The position numbers and the translations under genes were made by a program. Source: Sphingomonadales bacterium (lineage in GTDB: Bacteria; Pseudomonadota; Alphaproteobacteria; Sphingomonadales; Sphingomonadaceae). Taken from it: a stretch of 62,154 nucleotides of DNA. Location: the NCBI GenBank assembly GCA_028289885.1, contig JAQGKX010000085.1:1-62154 (forward strand), in the 5' to 3' direction. The stretch's first letter is position 1, and each line of letters opens with the position of its first letter. Below the pieces are notes generated by a model, which saw nothing but the letters and a program-made list of their open reading frames with translations, was not told where the DNA came from and searched no databases. Of the stretch, positions 35,718 through 44,251 are shown in pieces.

Positions 35718-36448
35718 TGGCGCTGGACGATCCCGATGGCGCACTCATGACATATGGGCAAAAGCGCGCCGATCCCGAACGGCTCATCCGCGACCATATG
35801 GCGCTCGTGCGAAAGATCGCCTGGCACGTCCATGGTCGTGTTTCGACCGCAATCGATATCGAGGATTTGATGCAATCGGGCATGGTCGCGCTGATCGAGG
35901 CGGCGCGCGGCTACGAGGATCGCGGCCATGCCTTTGCCACCTACGCAACGCTGCGAATTCGCGGGAGCATGATCGACGGCCTGCGCAAACAGGCAGCGCA
36001 GTGCCGTTCAGCGATGGCCAAGCGGCGGGAGATTGTCGGCGCGCGAAGCCGTTTCGAACGTTCCAATGGTCGCGCGCCAAGCGATGTCGAACTGGCGTCT
36101 GCGCTGGGCACCGACCTGGCCGGCTATCACGTCATGGCCGAAGCCGCGCAGTCGGTACGCCACGAATCGATAGATGATCTGTATTCCGATCATTCGATGT
36201 GGTTCGCCGCAGCCGAGGAGCGCGCCGACGACACCATCGATCGGACCCGGTTACAGCGGGCCATTGCCGATGGTATCCGCACGTTGCCACCGCGCGAAGG
36301 CATGGTCCTGCAACTCTATTTCATCGAGGAAATGAACCTCGACGAGATCGGGGAAACGCTGGGCGTCGGCGCGGCGCGGGTTTGCCAGATCAAAAAGTCG
36401 GCGCTCGACAAATTGCGCGATATGCTTGCCGATCGGTCCCTCACATAA
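35714..36448 (+). CDS. fliA: RNA polymerase sigma factor FliA (sigma-28)
   Basis: A 244-residue sigma-70-family factor. Region 2 reads HMALVRKIAWHVHGRV, IDIEDLMQSGMVALIEAARG and AFATYATLRIRGSMIDGLRK. Region 3 follows around NGRAPSDVELASALGTDL. Region 4 is LPPREGMVLQLYFIEEMNLD with EIGETLGVGAARVCQIKKSA. RGSMIDGLRK and the Region 4 block are FliA hallmarks. FliA transcribes the late flagellar genes. Its targets here should be fliC and flgM, and FlgM (32593) should inhibit it. ATG at 35714 or 35717 (ATGATG) overlaps the flhA stop. Confidence 0.96.
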   Translation: MMALDDPDGALMTYGQKRADPERLIRDHMALVRKIAWHVHGRVSTAIDIEDLMQSGMVALIEAARGYEDRGHAFATYATLRIRGSMIDGLRKQAAQCRSAMAKRREIVGARSRFERSNGRAPSDVELASALGTDLAGYHVMAEAAQSVRHESIDDLYSDHSMWFAAAEERADDTIDRTRLQRAIADGIRTLPPREGMVLQLYFIEEMNLDEIGETLGVGAARVCQIKKSALDKLRDMLADRSLT

Positions 36449-36451
36449 AAT

Positions 36452-36480
36452 GGCCCCGACGCGTGGGGTGCGTCGGGGCC
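36452..36480. terminator. Bidirectional terminator between fliA and fliC
   Basis: GGCCCCGACGC (36452-36462), a 7-base loop, and GCGTCGGGGCC (36470-36480) form a perfect 11-bp stem right after the fliA stop. A weaker stem, CCGGACC (36483-36489)/GGTCCGG (36517-36523), lies next to the fliC stop. Both serve convergent genes. No T run is present. Confidence 0.8.
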
Positions 36481-36533
36481 TGCCGGACCAATTAGCGGGG
36501 GACCAACCCCATGTTCGGTCCGGTATCAGCGAA

Positions 36534-37364
36534 TTACTGAAGCAGTTTCAACACGCTCTGCTGCGACTGGTTTGCCTGTGCCAGCATGGCGGTTGCCGCC
36601 TGGCTGAGGATCTGGGCCTTGGCGAGTTGCGTCGTTTCAGCCGAGAAATCGGCATCCTCGATACGGCTGCGCGCTTCGGTCAGGTTCGTGACAGTCGAAG
36701 TCAGGTTGCTGACCGTCGCCTCAAAGCGGTTCTGGGCCGCACCCAAGCTTGCACGACCGGTGTTCACGGTGTCGATGGCGGCATCGACGGCGGCCAATGC
36801 AGCCGAGGCCCCTGCCGCCGTCGAAATATCGACGGCAGACATCTTCAGCGTCGCGGAACCCAGATCGGCCGTCGCCATCGACGAGATAGCGAGCGTCACC
36901 GTGTCGCCGGAATTCATCCCTGTCTGGATGTCGAGCGCGGTGGCCGACCCATCGACCAGCTTGGTTCCGTTGAACGTCGTCTTGCTGGCAATGTCGCCAA
37001 TCTGGCCGAGCAATGCGGTAACTTCGGTCTGGTTGGCGGCGCGATCGGTGGCCGAATTGGTGCCGTTGGCCGACTGCACCGCAAGTTCGCGGACACGCTG
37101 TAGCATGTTCGACACTTCGCCCATCGCGCCTTCTGCAGTCTGGGCAAGCGAGATACCGTCGTTGGCATTGCGCATTGCGGCGGTCAGGCCGCGTACCTGC
37201 GATGTCATGCGGCTGGCGATTGCGAGTCCGGCTGCGTCGTCCTTGGCGCTGTTGATACGCTTGCCGCTCGACAGGCGCTCCATCGCTGTGCCGAGGCTGG
37301 CAGCGGCTTTGTTGATCCCGTTCTGCGAGCGGATCGCAGCGACGTTGGTTCCGATATAGGTCAT
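36534..37364 (-). CDS. fliC: Flagellin
   Basis: A 276-residue filament subunit with only the D0/D1 core. The N-terminal half has [40 protein letters not shown] and [20 protein letters not shown] with [14 protein letters not shown]. The C-terminal half is [20 protein letters not shown], then [11 protein letters not shown]. The central region is short (about 100 residues), so no large D2/D3 domain is present. This is close in length to Caulobacter flagellins. It is a single-gene unit transcribed from a sigma-28 promoter and ended by the hairpin shared with fliA. Confidence 0.97.
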   Translation of the reverse strand: MTYIGTNVAAIRSQNGINKAAASLGTAMERLSSGKRINSAKDDAAGLAIASRMTSQVRGLTAAMRNANDGISLAQTAEGAMGEVSNMLQRVRELAVQSANGTNSATDRAANQTEVTALLGQIGDIASKTTFNGTKLVDGSATALDIQTGMNSGDTVTLAISSMATADLGSATLKMSAVDISTAAGASAALAAVDAAIDTVNTGRASLGAAQNRFEATVSNLTSTVTNLTEARSRIEDADFSAETTQLAKAQILSQAATAMLAQANQSQQSVLKLLQ

Positions 37365-37418
37365 GTTCGTCCTTCCTGTTCCGGCGGCGGGACCCCGTCC
37401 TGCATCGCCACGATTTGA

Positions 37419-37445
37419 GTAACGGCACCCGCCGAAAGATGTTTA
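37419..37445 (-). promoter_or_regulatory. Sigma-28 (FliA) promoter of fliC
   Basis: On the minus strand TAAA (37445-37442), a 15-base gap and GCCGTTAC (37426-37419) match TAAA-N15-GCCGATAA with two mismatches in the -10 box. The leader to the fliC ATG is about 45-50 bases. Confidence 0.75.
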
Positions 37446-37563
37446 ACGGCGCCCGAAACGACGCTTGACACCAAGGGCCGTCGCCTGCTTTTAGGGAGAT
37501 GGGGACCGCGATCTCCCCTCCAGGCATTACGCCCAAGCATCGTCCTGAATCGAAGGACGCGTC

Positions 37564-38967
37564 ATGCCTGCAGAAGAAGCGACAACCTACTCCTCAGTCG
37601 AACGCCCCCCGGCGGTTTCGCTTGGGGATGCATTCTGGGTTTGGCTCCGCATATCGCTCCTGTCGTTTGGAGGACCAGCCGGCCAGATCGCGGTCATGCA
37701 CCGCATATTGGTCGATGAGAAACGCTGGATCGGCGAACATCGGTTCCTGCACGCGCTGAACTTTTGCATGGTGCTGCCGGGACCCGAAGCGCAACAACTC
37801 GCGACGTACATCGGATGGCTGATGCACCGGACGCGCGGCGGGATTGTCGCAGGCGGGCTGTTCGTGCTGCCGGGCGCGGTCGCGATCATGACGCTCAGCT
37901 GGATCTACGCGCTTTACGGCAAGGTCGGCATCGTGTCGGCGCTGTTCTTCGGCCTGAAATGCGCGGTGCTGGCGGTCGTGCTGCAGGCCGTGATCCGGAT
38001 CGGGTCGCGATCACTGAAAAATCCGGTGATGCGGTCACTCGCGACGGTTGCGTTCTTCCTGATATTCTTTTGTGGCGTGCCGTTTCCCTTCATCATCCTC
38101 GGTGCCGGACTGATCGGGTATTTCGGCGGACGGGCGGGCCTGCAGGCATTTGCGGTCGGCGGCGGTCATGGAGCAGGCAAGGGCGCAATCGTCGCGGATG
38201 CCGACACGCTGCTCGGCGAGGACCTGCCCGCCCACGCCATGCCGACGATGCGGCAGACGCTGGTGCAGGCCTTGGTCTGGCTCTTGTTGTGGCTGACGCC
38301 GGTTGCGGCGTTGTTGCTCATCCTCGGCGGCGAAAACGTCTTCAGCCAGATCGCCACGTTCTTTTCGACCATGGCTGTCGTAACCTTCGGGGGTGCCTAT
38401 GCGGTGCTGGCCTATGTCGCACAGCAGGCGGTCGAAAATTACCACTGGCTCACCGCAAGGGAGATGCTCGATGGTCTCGGCATGGCGGAAACGACGCCCG
38501 GGCCGCTGATCATGGTGTTGCAATTCGTCGGGTTCATGGGCGCGTTCCGGCACCCCGGTGAGCTTGCGCCGCTGGTCGCCGGGACGCTGGGGGGATTGCT
38601 GGCAACATGGGTAACCTTCCTGCCGTGTTTCCTGTGGATATTCATCGGCGCGCCGTTGATCGAGCGGCTGCGCGGCAATCGGGCTGTCGCTGGAGCGCTT
38701 TCGGCGATCACGGCGGCGGTGGTCGGGGTGGTTCTGAACCTTGCGGCTTGGTTTGCAATCCACACGATTTTTCGGGTCGTCGGTCCGTTCGTGGCGGGGC
38801 CGCTGCATTTCGACCTGCCGCGACTGGACAGCCTTGATCCATGGGCCTTGCTGCTGACGATTCTTGCCATAATCGCGGTGTTTCGACTGAAGATCGGCAT
38901 GCTGAACATCCTTGGCATGGCGTCGCTGGCTGGCGTCGTGCTGTTCCTGTTCGGCTTCACCACATGA
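37564..38967 (+). CDS. chrA: Chromate efflux transporter ChrA family
   Basis: A 467-residue inner-membrane protein of two homologous halves, each with about six hydrophobic helices. The first half has FWVWLRISLLSFGGPAGQIA, VLPGPEAQQLATYIGW and GGIVAGGLFVLPGAVAIMTL. The second has FSTMAVVTFGGAYAVLAYVA and ETTPGPLIMVLQFVGFMGAF. SFGGPAGQ and the PGPxxQL motif define the long-chain CHR family, which expels chromate and perhaps sulfate-like anions. Family membership does not prove chromate resistance here. It stands alone between fliC and fliE and has no known flagellar role. Confidence 0.92.
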   Translation: MPAEEATTYSSVERPPAVSLGDAFWVWLRISLLSFGGPAGQIAVMHRILVDEKRWIGEHRFLHALNFCMVLPGPEAQQLATYIGWLMHRTRGGIVAGGLFVLPGAVAIMTLSWIYALYGKVGIVSALFFGLKCAVLAVVLQAVIRIGSRSLKNPVMRSLATVAFFLIFFCGVPFPFIILGAGLIGYFGGRAGLQAFAVGGGHGAGKGAIVADADTLLGEDLPAHAMPTMRQTLVQALVWLLLWLTPVAALLLILGGENVFSQIATFFSTMAVVTFGGAYAVLAYVAQQAVENYHWLTAREMLDGLGMAETTPGPLIMVLQFVGFMGAFRHPGELAPLVAGTLGGLLATWVTFLPCFLWIFIGAPLIERLRGNRAVAGALSAITAAVVGVVLNLAAWFAIHTIFRVVGPFVAGPLHFDLPRLDSLDPWALLLTILAIIAVFRLKIGMLNILGMASLAGVVLFLFGFTT

Positions 38968-39046
38968 TCGTCGGATTTCTGACGAATGGTGACGTTGGTT
39001 TGACGGTCAGGCTCCTTCGAGGGATGGCACACAGGTAGGCGAGCGA

Positions 39047-39063
39047 TTGGCACGGGGATTGCT
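39047..39063 (+). promoter_or_regulatory. Sigma-54 promoter of fliE operon
   Basis: TTGGCACGGGGATTGCT with GG at 39049-39050 and GC at 39061-39062, ten bases apart. The predicted transcription start near 39073 leaves about 40 bases before fliE. It is nearly identical to the other three sigma-54 sites in the cluster. Confidence 0.88.
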
Positions 39064-39113
39064 GTTCTAACGGAGACAAACATTCTCCGGGGCCAGCCAA
39101 TGATCTACCAACG

Positions 39114-39437
39114 ATGAGCACGATCGATGCCAGCAGCCTGATGGCGATGCGAAGCACAATGCTCGCCCGCAGCGAGGCGCTGCAGAAGATTGCTACCGGC
39201 GGCGCGGCGGCGGCAAAGGTCGAGCCAGCTTCGGGCTTCGGCCAAATGCTCGGTGAAGTGAACGCGCTTCAGGCGAAGGCCGGTGCTGCGTCCGAAGCTT
39301 TCGAGCGCGGCACCGAAACCGACATCGCGCAGGTCATGCTCGCCCGGCAGAAGGCGTCGATCTCGTTCGAAGCCACGCTTCAGGTCCGCAACAAGCTGTT
39401 GTCGGCCTATCGTGACATCATGAACATGCCCGTCTGA
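39114..39437 (+). CDS. fliE: Flagellar MS-ring/rod adaptor FliE
   Basis: A 107-residue adaptor joining the MS-ring and rod. SGFGQMLGEVNALQAKAGAA, then SEAFERGTETDIAQVMLARQ and KASISFEATLQVRNKLLSAY with RDIMNMPV at the end, match FliE (104 residues in E. coli). It leads the long fliE-fliS unit and shares its last base with the fliF ATG. Confidence 0.95.
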   Translation: MSTIDASSLMAMRSTMLARSEALQKIATGGAAAAKVEPASGFGQMLGEVNALQAKAGAASEAFERGTETDIAQVMLARQKASISFEATLQVRNKLLSAYRDIMNMPV

Positions 39438-41032
39438 TGGCGAGCGACCTGACCGTCATTTCGGGCCGGACCTTGCCCATCCCGGCACGGCTGCGCGGCA
39501 TCGTCGACCAGCCGCTCGTCCGACGCAGTCTGCCAATGCTCGGGCTGACGGGCGTGGGACTGGCGGCGGTGCTGGCGTGGATGGCGATCAGCGCGCCTGC
39601 ACAAAAGCCATTGTTTGCGGGGCTCGCGGACGGTGACAAGGCTGCGGTCGCGGCCGCGCTCGACGTGGCGGGAGTCAAATATCGGATCGACGGCGACAGT
39701 GGCGCGCTCGACGTATCGACTGACGATTATCACCGCGCGCGCATGTTGCTGGCTGGGCAGGGGCTTCCGAAATCGGCTCCGGGTGCTTCCGCCGCGCTGG
39801 ACGCCTTGCCGATCGGCGCGAGCCATGCGCTTGAAGGGGAGCGCCTGCGTGGCGCTCGCGAAACCGATCTGGCGCGGACGGTGGAGGCCATCGATGGTGT
39901 CGATTCCGCGAAAATCCATCTTGCTGTCGAGGCACCAAGCCTGTTCGTGCGCGATCGGGTGAAGTCGTCGGCTTCGGTCATGGTCACGCTGACCGCCGGG
40001 CGAACGCTGTCGGACGCGCAAGTGCAGGCGATTGTCCATCTGGTCGCATCTTCCGTCAACGGCCTGAACGCCGACGATGTCGCGGTGGTCGATCAGTCGG
40101 GGCATCTCCTTTCCGCCGACATGAGCAATCCGCTTGCCGCCGAAGCCGCCCGCCAGCTCGACCTACAGAACAAGGTGGAGGGGCGATATCGCGACGCCCT
40201 GTCGCGGCTGCTGTCGCCGGTCGTCGGTACTGACGCATTTACAGCCGAGGTCCATGCCGACCTGAATTTCGACGAGCGGCAGGCGACGCGCGAAAGCTAT
40301 CCCGAGGGCGATCGTGCCCTTCGGCAGGAACAGTCCCACTGGACGTCTGCCGACGGCGCGCCGCCCGCAGTCGGTATCCCCGGCACGCTGTCGAACACGC
40401 CCCCCCCCGCGTCCACGGTCAGCACCACGCCACCCGTCCAGAGCCAGCCCGGCGTGACGCCTGCGAAGACGTCTGAGGATTCCACGCGCAATTTCGAACT
40501 GGGTCGGGAGGTTTCGGTTTCTCGCGTCGCCAGCGGGCAAGTGCGTAGATTGTCGGTTGCCGTCGCGCTGAAGGATGGCGCGAAAAAGCGGACTGGGGTC
40601 GAGATTGCGGCACTGGATGCGTTGGTCAAAGGAGCAATCGGCTTCGACCCAGCGCGTGGCGATAGCGTGATCGTGACCTCGCGGCCCTTCCAGCCCGTGA
40701 TGGTCGACAGCCCGGCGTGGTGGCAGGCCGATTGGGTCTTCGTTGCCGGACGGAATCTGGCGGCAATCGTCGTTATTACCCTGCTCATCTTCGGTATCGG
40801 TCGCCCGCTGCTTAAACGCCGCAACGTTGCCTTCGAAGCGCGTCGCATAGAAATCGCGGGTCTGATCAGCAGTGAATTGCAGGAACCGCAGTCCGACGTG
40901 ACGCTCGGCATGATCGAAGCGACGCCGGTCTATGCAGATCGTGTGGAACTGGTCCGCAGCTTCGTCCGCGCCAACCCGGCCCGCGCAGCGCTGGTCGTCC
41001 GTAATCTCGTCAAAGGTCCTGAAAATGCCTGA
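39437..41032 (+). CDS. fliF: Flagellar MS-ring protein FliF
   Basis: A 531-residue protein with a transmembrane helix near each end (LPMLGLTGVGLAAVLAWMAI and NLAAIVVITLLIFGIGRPLL). The periplasmic YscJ/FliF part has QKPLFAGLADGDKAAVAAAL and ARMLLAGQGLPKSAPGASAA. SAKIHLAVEAPSLFVRDRVK, then SSASVMVTLTAG, is the ring-building motif. A proline-rich stretch follows around residues 310-350. It builds the MS-ring in the inner membrane. Its last eight bases overlap the fliG start. Confidence 0.95.
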   Translation: MASDLTVISGRTLPIPARLRGIVDQPLVRRSLPMLGLTGVGLAAVLAWMAISAPAQKPLFAGLADGDKAAVAAALDVAGVKYRIDGDSGALDVSTDDYHRARMLLAGQGLPKSAPGASAALDALPIGASHALEGERLRGARETDLARTVEAIDGVDSAKIHLAVEAPSLFVRDRVKSSASVMVTLTAGRTLSDAQVQAIVHLVASSVNGLNADDVAVVDQSGHLLSADMSNPLAAEAARQLDLQNKVEGRYRDALSRLLSPVVGTDAFTAEVHADLNFDERQATRESYPEGDRALRQEQSHWTSADGAPPAVGIPGTLSNTPPPASTVSTTPPVQSQPGVTPAKTSEDSTRNFELGREVSVSRVASGQVRRLSVAVALKDGAKKRTGVEIAALDALVKGAIGFDPARGDSVIVTSRPFQPVMVDSPAWWQADWVFVAGRNLAAIVVITLLIFGIGRPLLKRRNVAFEARRIEIAGLISSELQEPQSDVTLGMIEATPVYADRVELVRSFVRANPARAALVVRNLVKGPENA

Positions 41033-42020
41033 CATCGCAAATCATGAAACGGCCGCGATCCTGCTTATGCTGCTGGACGAGGAAGAGGCTGCGACGATCG
41101 TGGCGCGGCTCGATCCATCGGAAATCGAACGGGTCGGCGGCGCGATGTTCGCGCTGCACGATGTCGATGAAATGCGGGTGACCGCGGCGCTCGATCGCTT
41201 CGTCGCGAGTGCAAGACGGGTATCGAGCGTAGACGCCGAAGTCAGCGGGCATCTGAACGGCGTCATGACGCGTGCACTGGGCGGCGAGCGCGCACCGGTG
41301 ATGCTGGACCGCATTATTCCCGAGGCGCTGGCCAACCCGTTGCCAACATTGAAATGGCTGTCGGTCGATGATCTGGTCGCGCTGGGTGCGACCGAACATC
41401 CCCAGTTCACGGCGCTCCTGATCGCGCATCTCGACCCGATTGTGGCAGCTGCGGTCGTTGGGCGTATGGCCGAGGTCGATCAGGCCAACATACTGTACCG
41501 CGTCGCGACATTGGGCGCGGTTTCGGCGCAGGCTTTTGCGGACGCCGATGCCTTGCTTGCCGACCACATCGGATCGGGCAAGGCGACCAGGAGCGACACC
41601 AACGCCGGCGTGCCGGTGATCGCCGCGATCCTGAATCATGTTCCGAAGGCGCTCGACCAACGGATGATGCGCGCCCTGGCAAAGCTGGACAAGCCGCTCG
41701 CGCAACGCATCGACGATGACCGCGTCGTCTTCGACGACCTGCTGGCATTGTCCGACAAGGATCTTGGTGCCGTCTGCCGAACCGCAGACGCCACCGACAT
41801 AGCGATTGCGCTGAAGGGCGTGCCCGACGCGCAGCGCGAACGAATATTTTCGACCATGTCGGCACGTGCCGCCGACACGATGCGCGCTGCGATCGCCGAA
41901 CAGGGGCCGATCAGGCTTGCCGATGTGCAGGCTGCCCAGCGCGCCATTATCGCCGGGGCCAAGGCGATGGGCGACAGCGGCGCAATTCAACTCGGCAAGG
42001 GAGATGGAGACTATGTCTAA
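41025..42020 (+). CDS. fliG: Flagellar motor switch protein FliG
   Basis: A 331-residue rotor protein with three armadillo-like domains. The N-terminal ETAAILLMLLDEEEAATIVA binds FliF. The middle HPQFTALLIAHLDPIVAAAV contains the HPQ motif (EHPQ) used for FliM contact. The C-terminal domain carries the torque helix, FDDLLALSDKDLGAVCRTAD, with charged residues and the GVPDAQRERIFSTMSARAAD end. ATG at 41025 gives the standard start. The frame is open upstream inside fliF. Confidence 0.95.
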   Translation: MPDIANHETAAILLMLLDEEEAATIVARLDPSEIERVGGAMFALHDVDEMRVTAALDRFVASARRVSSVDAEVSGHLNGVMTRALGGERAPVMLDRIIPEALANPLPTLKWLSVDDLVALGATEHPQFTALLIAHLDPIVAAAVVGRMAEVDQANILYRVATLGAVSAQAFADADALLADHIGSGKATRSDTNAGVPVIAAILNHVPKALDQRMMRALAKLDKPLAQRIDDDRVVFDDLLALSDKDLGAVCRTADATDIAIALKGVPDAQRERIFSTMSARAADTMRAAIAEQGPIRLADVQAAQRAIIAGAKAMGDSGAIQLGKGDGDYV

Positions 42021-42537
42021 AATGTGGAGTGAAGACACCGCTTTGCGCGCGAAAAGGCGGCATGTTGTGGACATTGATCCAACTTTCGAAGGCGACCTGT
42101 ATGCCGATGGCTATGCAGCGGCGCGTCGGGAAGCCATCGTCGAAGTCGCCGCCGAGCGCACAATGCTGATGCAGTTGATCGAGGCTGCGACATCGATCGA
42201 AGTGGCCGAACCGGAACCGCTGGCGCAACTGCTTGCCGAGACGGTCCTGCGGCTGGTCGGGGATGTCGTCGGTCGTGCCGAAATCGACGCGACGCTGCTG
42301 CGCGAACGGGCGCTGGTGCTGGCGGAAGCGATCCACGGTCCCGCTGGCCCGATCATCGTGCGCGTTCATCCGGATTGCGTCTCGATGCTCGACGGCTTGC
42401 GTGACGATATTTGCGTTTGTGGCGATGCTGCGGTTGAAGTCGGTCAGATCGTCGCGACCATCGGGGACCGGGGTGCCGAGGACGGCGTGGTCTCGGCGCT
42501 CGACCGGGTCCGGGCTGCGCTGGGGGCGATGTCATGA
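42013..42537 (+). CDS. fliH: Flagellar export stator protein FliH
   Basis: A 174-residue cytoplasmic protein placed between fliG and fliI as in other fliE operons. The N-terminal part is charged (YADGYAAARREAIVEVAAER), followed by helices and a C-terminal domain with EIDATLLRERALVLAEAIHG and IIVRVHPDCVSMLDGLRDDI, the FliH/YscL-like VHP region. It holds and inhibits the FliI ATPase. ATG at 42013 is nine bases after AAGGGAG. An earlier ATG at 42004 would sit on that site. Assignment rests on position and the VHP block. Confidence 0.82.
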   Translation: MSKMWSEDTALRAKRRHVVDIDPTFEGDLYADGYAAARREAIVEVAAERTMLMQLIEAATSIEVAEPEPLAQLLAETVLRLVGDVVGRAEIDATLLRERALVLAEAIHGPAGPIIVRVHPDCVSMLDGLRDDICVCGDAAVEVGQIVATIGDRGAEDGVVSALDRVRAALGAMS

Positions 42538-43847
42538 TCCCGCGTGGGGCGGCTTCGCTGAACGGGGTCATGATTGCACGGAGCTTCCCCGCACGGTTTG
42601 GGCATGTCGTCAGTTACGCGAACGGCAGCTTGCGGGCGAACGGGATCGACCTGGCCGTAGGAAGCGGCGCGCGCGTTGCGGCGGCATCGTGGGTGTGTGC
42701 ACCGGCGATAGTGACCGGGTTCGACGCCGCGAGCATCCACCTTCTGCCACTCGACGGCACGCCAGCCGTAACGATAGGCGCGCGCGTTTTTGCCGATGAC
42801 GGGGTCAACGAAGTCGCCGTCGGCGCGGGCTTGCTGGGGCGTATCATCGACGCGTCGGGCGCACCGATCGATGGCCTCGGCCAGATCGGCGGATTGCGGT
42901 CGAGCGTCGCCAACAGGCCAGCCAATCCGATGGACAAGGCACCGATCAATACCGCGCTGGCAACGGGCGTCCGCGCGATCGACGGACTGTTCACGCTTGG
43001 CGTCGGACAGCGCATGGCCATTGTCGCGGGCTCGGGCGTCGGCAAATCGACGTTACTGGCCCAAATCATGCGGGGCGTGTCGGCGGACGTCATCGTCGTC
43101 GCGCTGGTGGGCGAACGCGCTCGCGAAATCGCCGACTTCAGCGAACGCCACGTCAGCCCTGAAACAAGGTCCGGAACCGTGATCGTCGCCGCCGCGGCTG
43201 ACGCGCCGGCAATCCTCCGCCTGCGCGCGGTCGAACGGGCGAATGCCATCGCCGAACATTTCCGCGATGCCGGAAAATCGGTGCTGCTGATCGTCGACAG
43301 CCTTACGCGCCTTGCCCATGCCCAGCGCCAGATCGGCCTCGCCATGGGTGAGCCGCCCACCGTCAAAGGTTATCCGCCGTCCGCGCTTGCGATCATCCCG
43401 GTGCTGATCGAGCGGGCGGGGGGCGATCGTAGGACCGGCGGTTCTATCACTGCGCTCTATACGATATTGGCCGATGGCGACGACCTGGACGACCCGGTCG
43501 TCGACACCGCACGCTCGATCACCGATGGACATATCGTGCTGTCGCGGACGCTGGCGGAGGCTGGCGTATTTCCGGCAATCGACATCGCCCGCTCGCTCAG
43601 CCGGACGATGAGCGATGTCGTCTCCCTCGAGCATCAGGCAGCGGCCCAGTGCGTTCGGCGGGACTGGTCGCTGGCGGCAGAGAACCGCGATCTCGTCCTG
43701 ATGGGCGCGTATCGTGCGGGTACCGACGTCGATCTGGACCATGCGCTGGCCAATCGCCTGCCGATACTCGATTTTCTGAAACAAGGTTCGCACGAGACGG
43801 TCGCGGCGGCCGATGCCTTCGAGATGCTTTGCGGGTTATCGGAATGA
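42534..43847 (+). CDS. fliI: Flagellum-specific ATPase FliI
   Basis: A 437-residue F1-beta-like ATPase of flagellar protein export. Walker A is GSGVGKSTLLAQIM (about residue 165), Walker B is LLIVDSLTRLAHAQRQIGLA, and then GEPPTVKGYPPSALAIIPVL, GSITALYTILADGDDLDDPV and GHIVLSRTLAEAGVFPAIDI follow. All are standard FliI/YscN blocks. The start overlaps the fliH stop (ATGA), and the stop overlaps the fliJ start. Confidence 0.97.
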   Translation: MIPRGAASLNGVMIARSFPARFGHVVSYANGSLRANGIDLAVGSGARVAAASWVCAPAIVTGFDAASIHLLPLDGTPAVTIGARVFADDGVNEVAVGAGLLGRIIDASGAPIDGLGQIGGLRSSVANRPANPMDKAPINTALATGVRAIDGLFTLGVGQRMAIVAGSGVGKSTLLAQIMRGVSADVIVVALVGERAREIADFSERHVSPETRSGTVIVAAAADAPAILRLRAVERANAIAEHFRDAGKSVLLIVDSLTRLAHAQRQIGLAMGEPPTVKGYPPSALAIIPVLIERAGGDRRTGGSITALYTILADGDDLDDPVVDTARSITDGHIVLSRTLAEAGVFPAIDIARSLSRTMSDVVSLEHQAAAQCVRRDWSLAAENRDLVLMGAYRAGTDVDLDHALANRLPILDFLKQGSHETVAAADAFEMLCGLSE

Positions 43848-44251
43848 GCCATTTTTCCCAGGCCCGGCAATTGGCGCGGGTCCGTGATGTCGAACGGCGC
43901 ATGGCGGCCGCAACCGTAGCGCGGGCCTCGATAAAACTGCGTGAGGCCAGCGACCGCCTGACCCGGCTCGACGCACTGTCGCAGATGATCGCGGCGGACC
44001 TCGGGCCGCTGAGCGGACGCGCGCTGGCATCGGGGGGCGAATGCGTCGCGCGTTTGCTGGCCGGAGCCGTCGCAATATCGGGGCAGAACGATCGCCTTGT
44101 CGCCGAAGTCGAAGTCGCTCGACGCACATTTGGCCTTGCAGACACGCGCGCGCAGATCGCCGGACGTAATTTCGTGGGCTCGGAACGGGCCGAGGCCCGA
44201 GCCTCAGACCTGCGAGAGGCCTTGAAACTGCCCGGTCGGAGCGTGTCGTGA
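43844..44251 (+). CDS. fliJ: Probable flagellar export protein FliJ
   Basis: A 135-residue, largely helical protein rich in Arg/Ala/Glu with coiled-coil character (RQLARVRDVERRMAAATVAR and RLVAEVEVARRTFGLADTRA). FliJ is poorly conserved in sequence. The call rests on helical coiled-coil content, size (147 in E. coli) and position between fliI and fliK. It would be the central stalk of the FliI hexamer. Four-base overlaps on both sides indicate coupling. Confidence 0.75.
   Translation: MSHFSQARQLARVRDVERRMAAATVARASIKLREASDRLTRLDALSQMIAADLGPLSGRALASGGECVARLLAGAVAISGQNDRLVAEVEVARRTFGLADTRAQIAGRNFVGSERAEARASDLREALKLPGRSVS

Noticed and set aside
37564-38967. Insertion sequence or genomic island carrying chrA
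   Set aside because: No transposase, terminal inverted repeats or tRNA target is seen around chrA.
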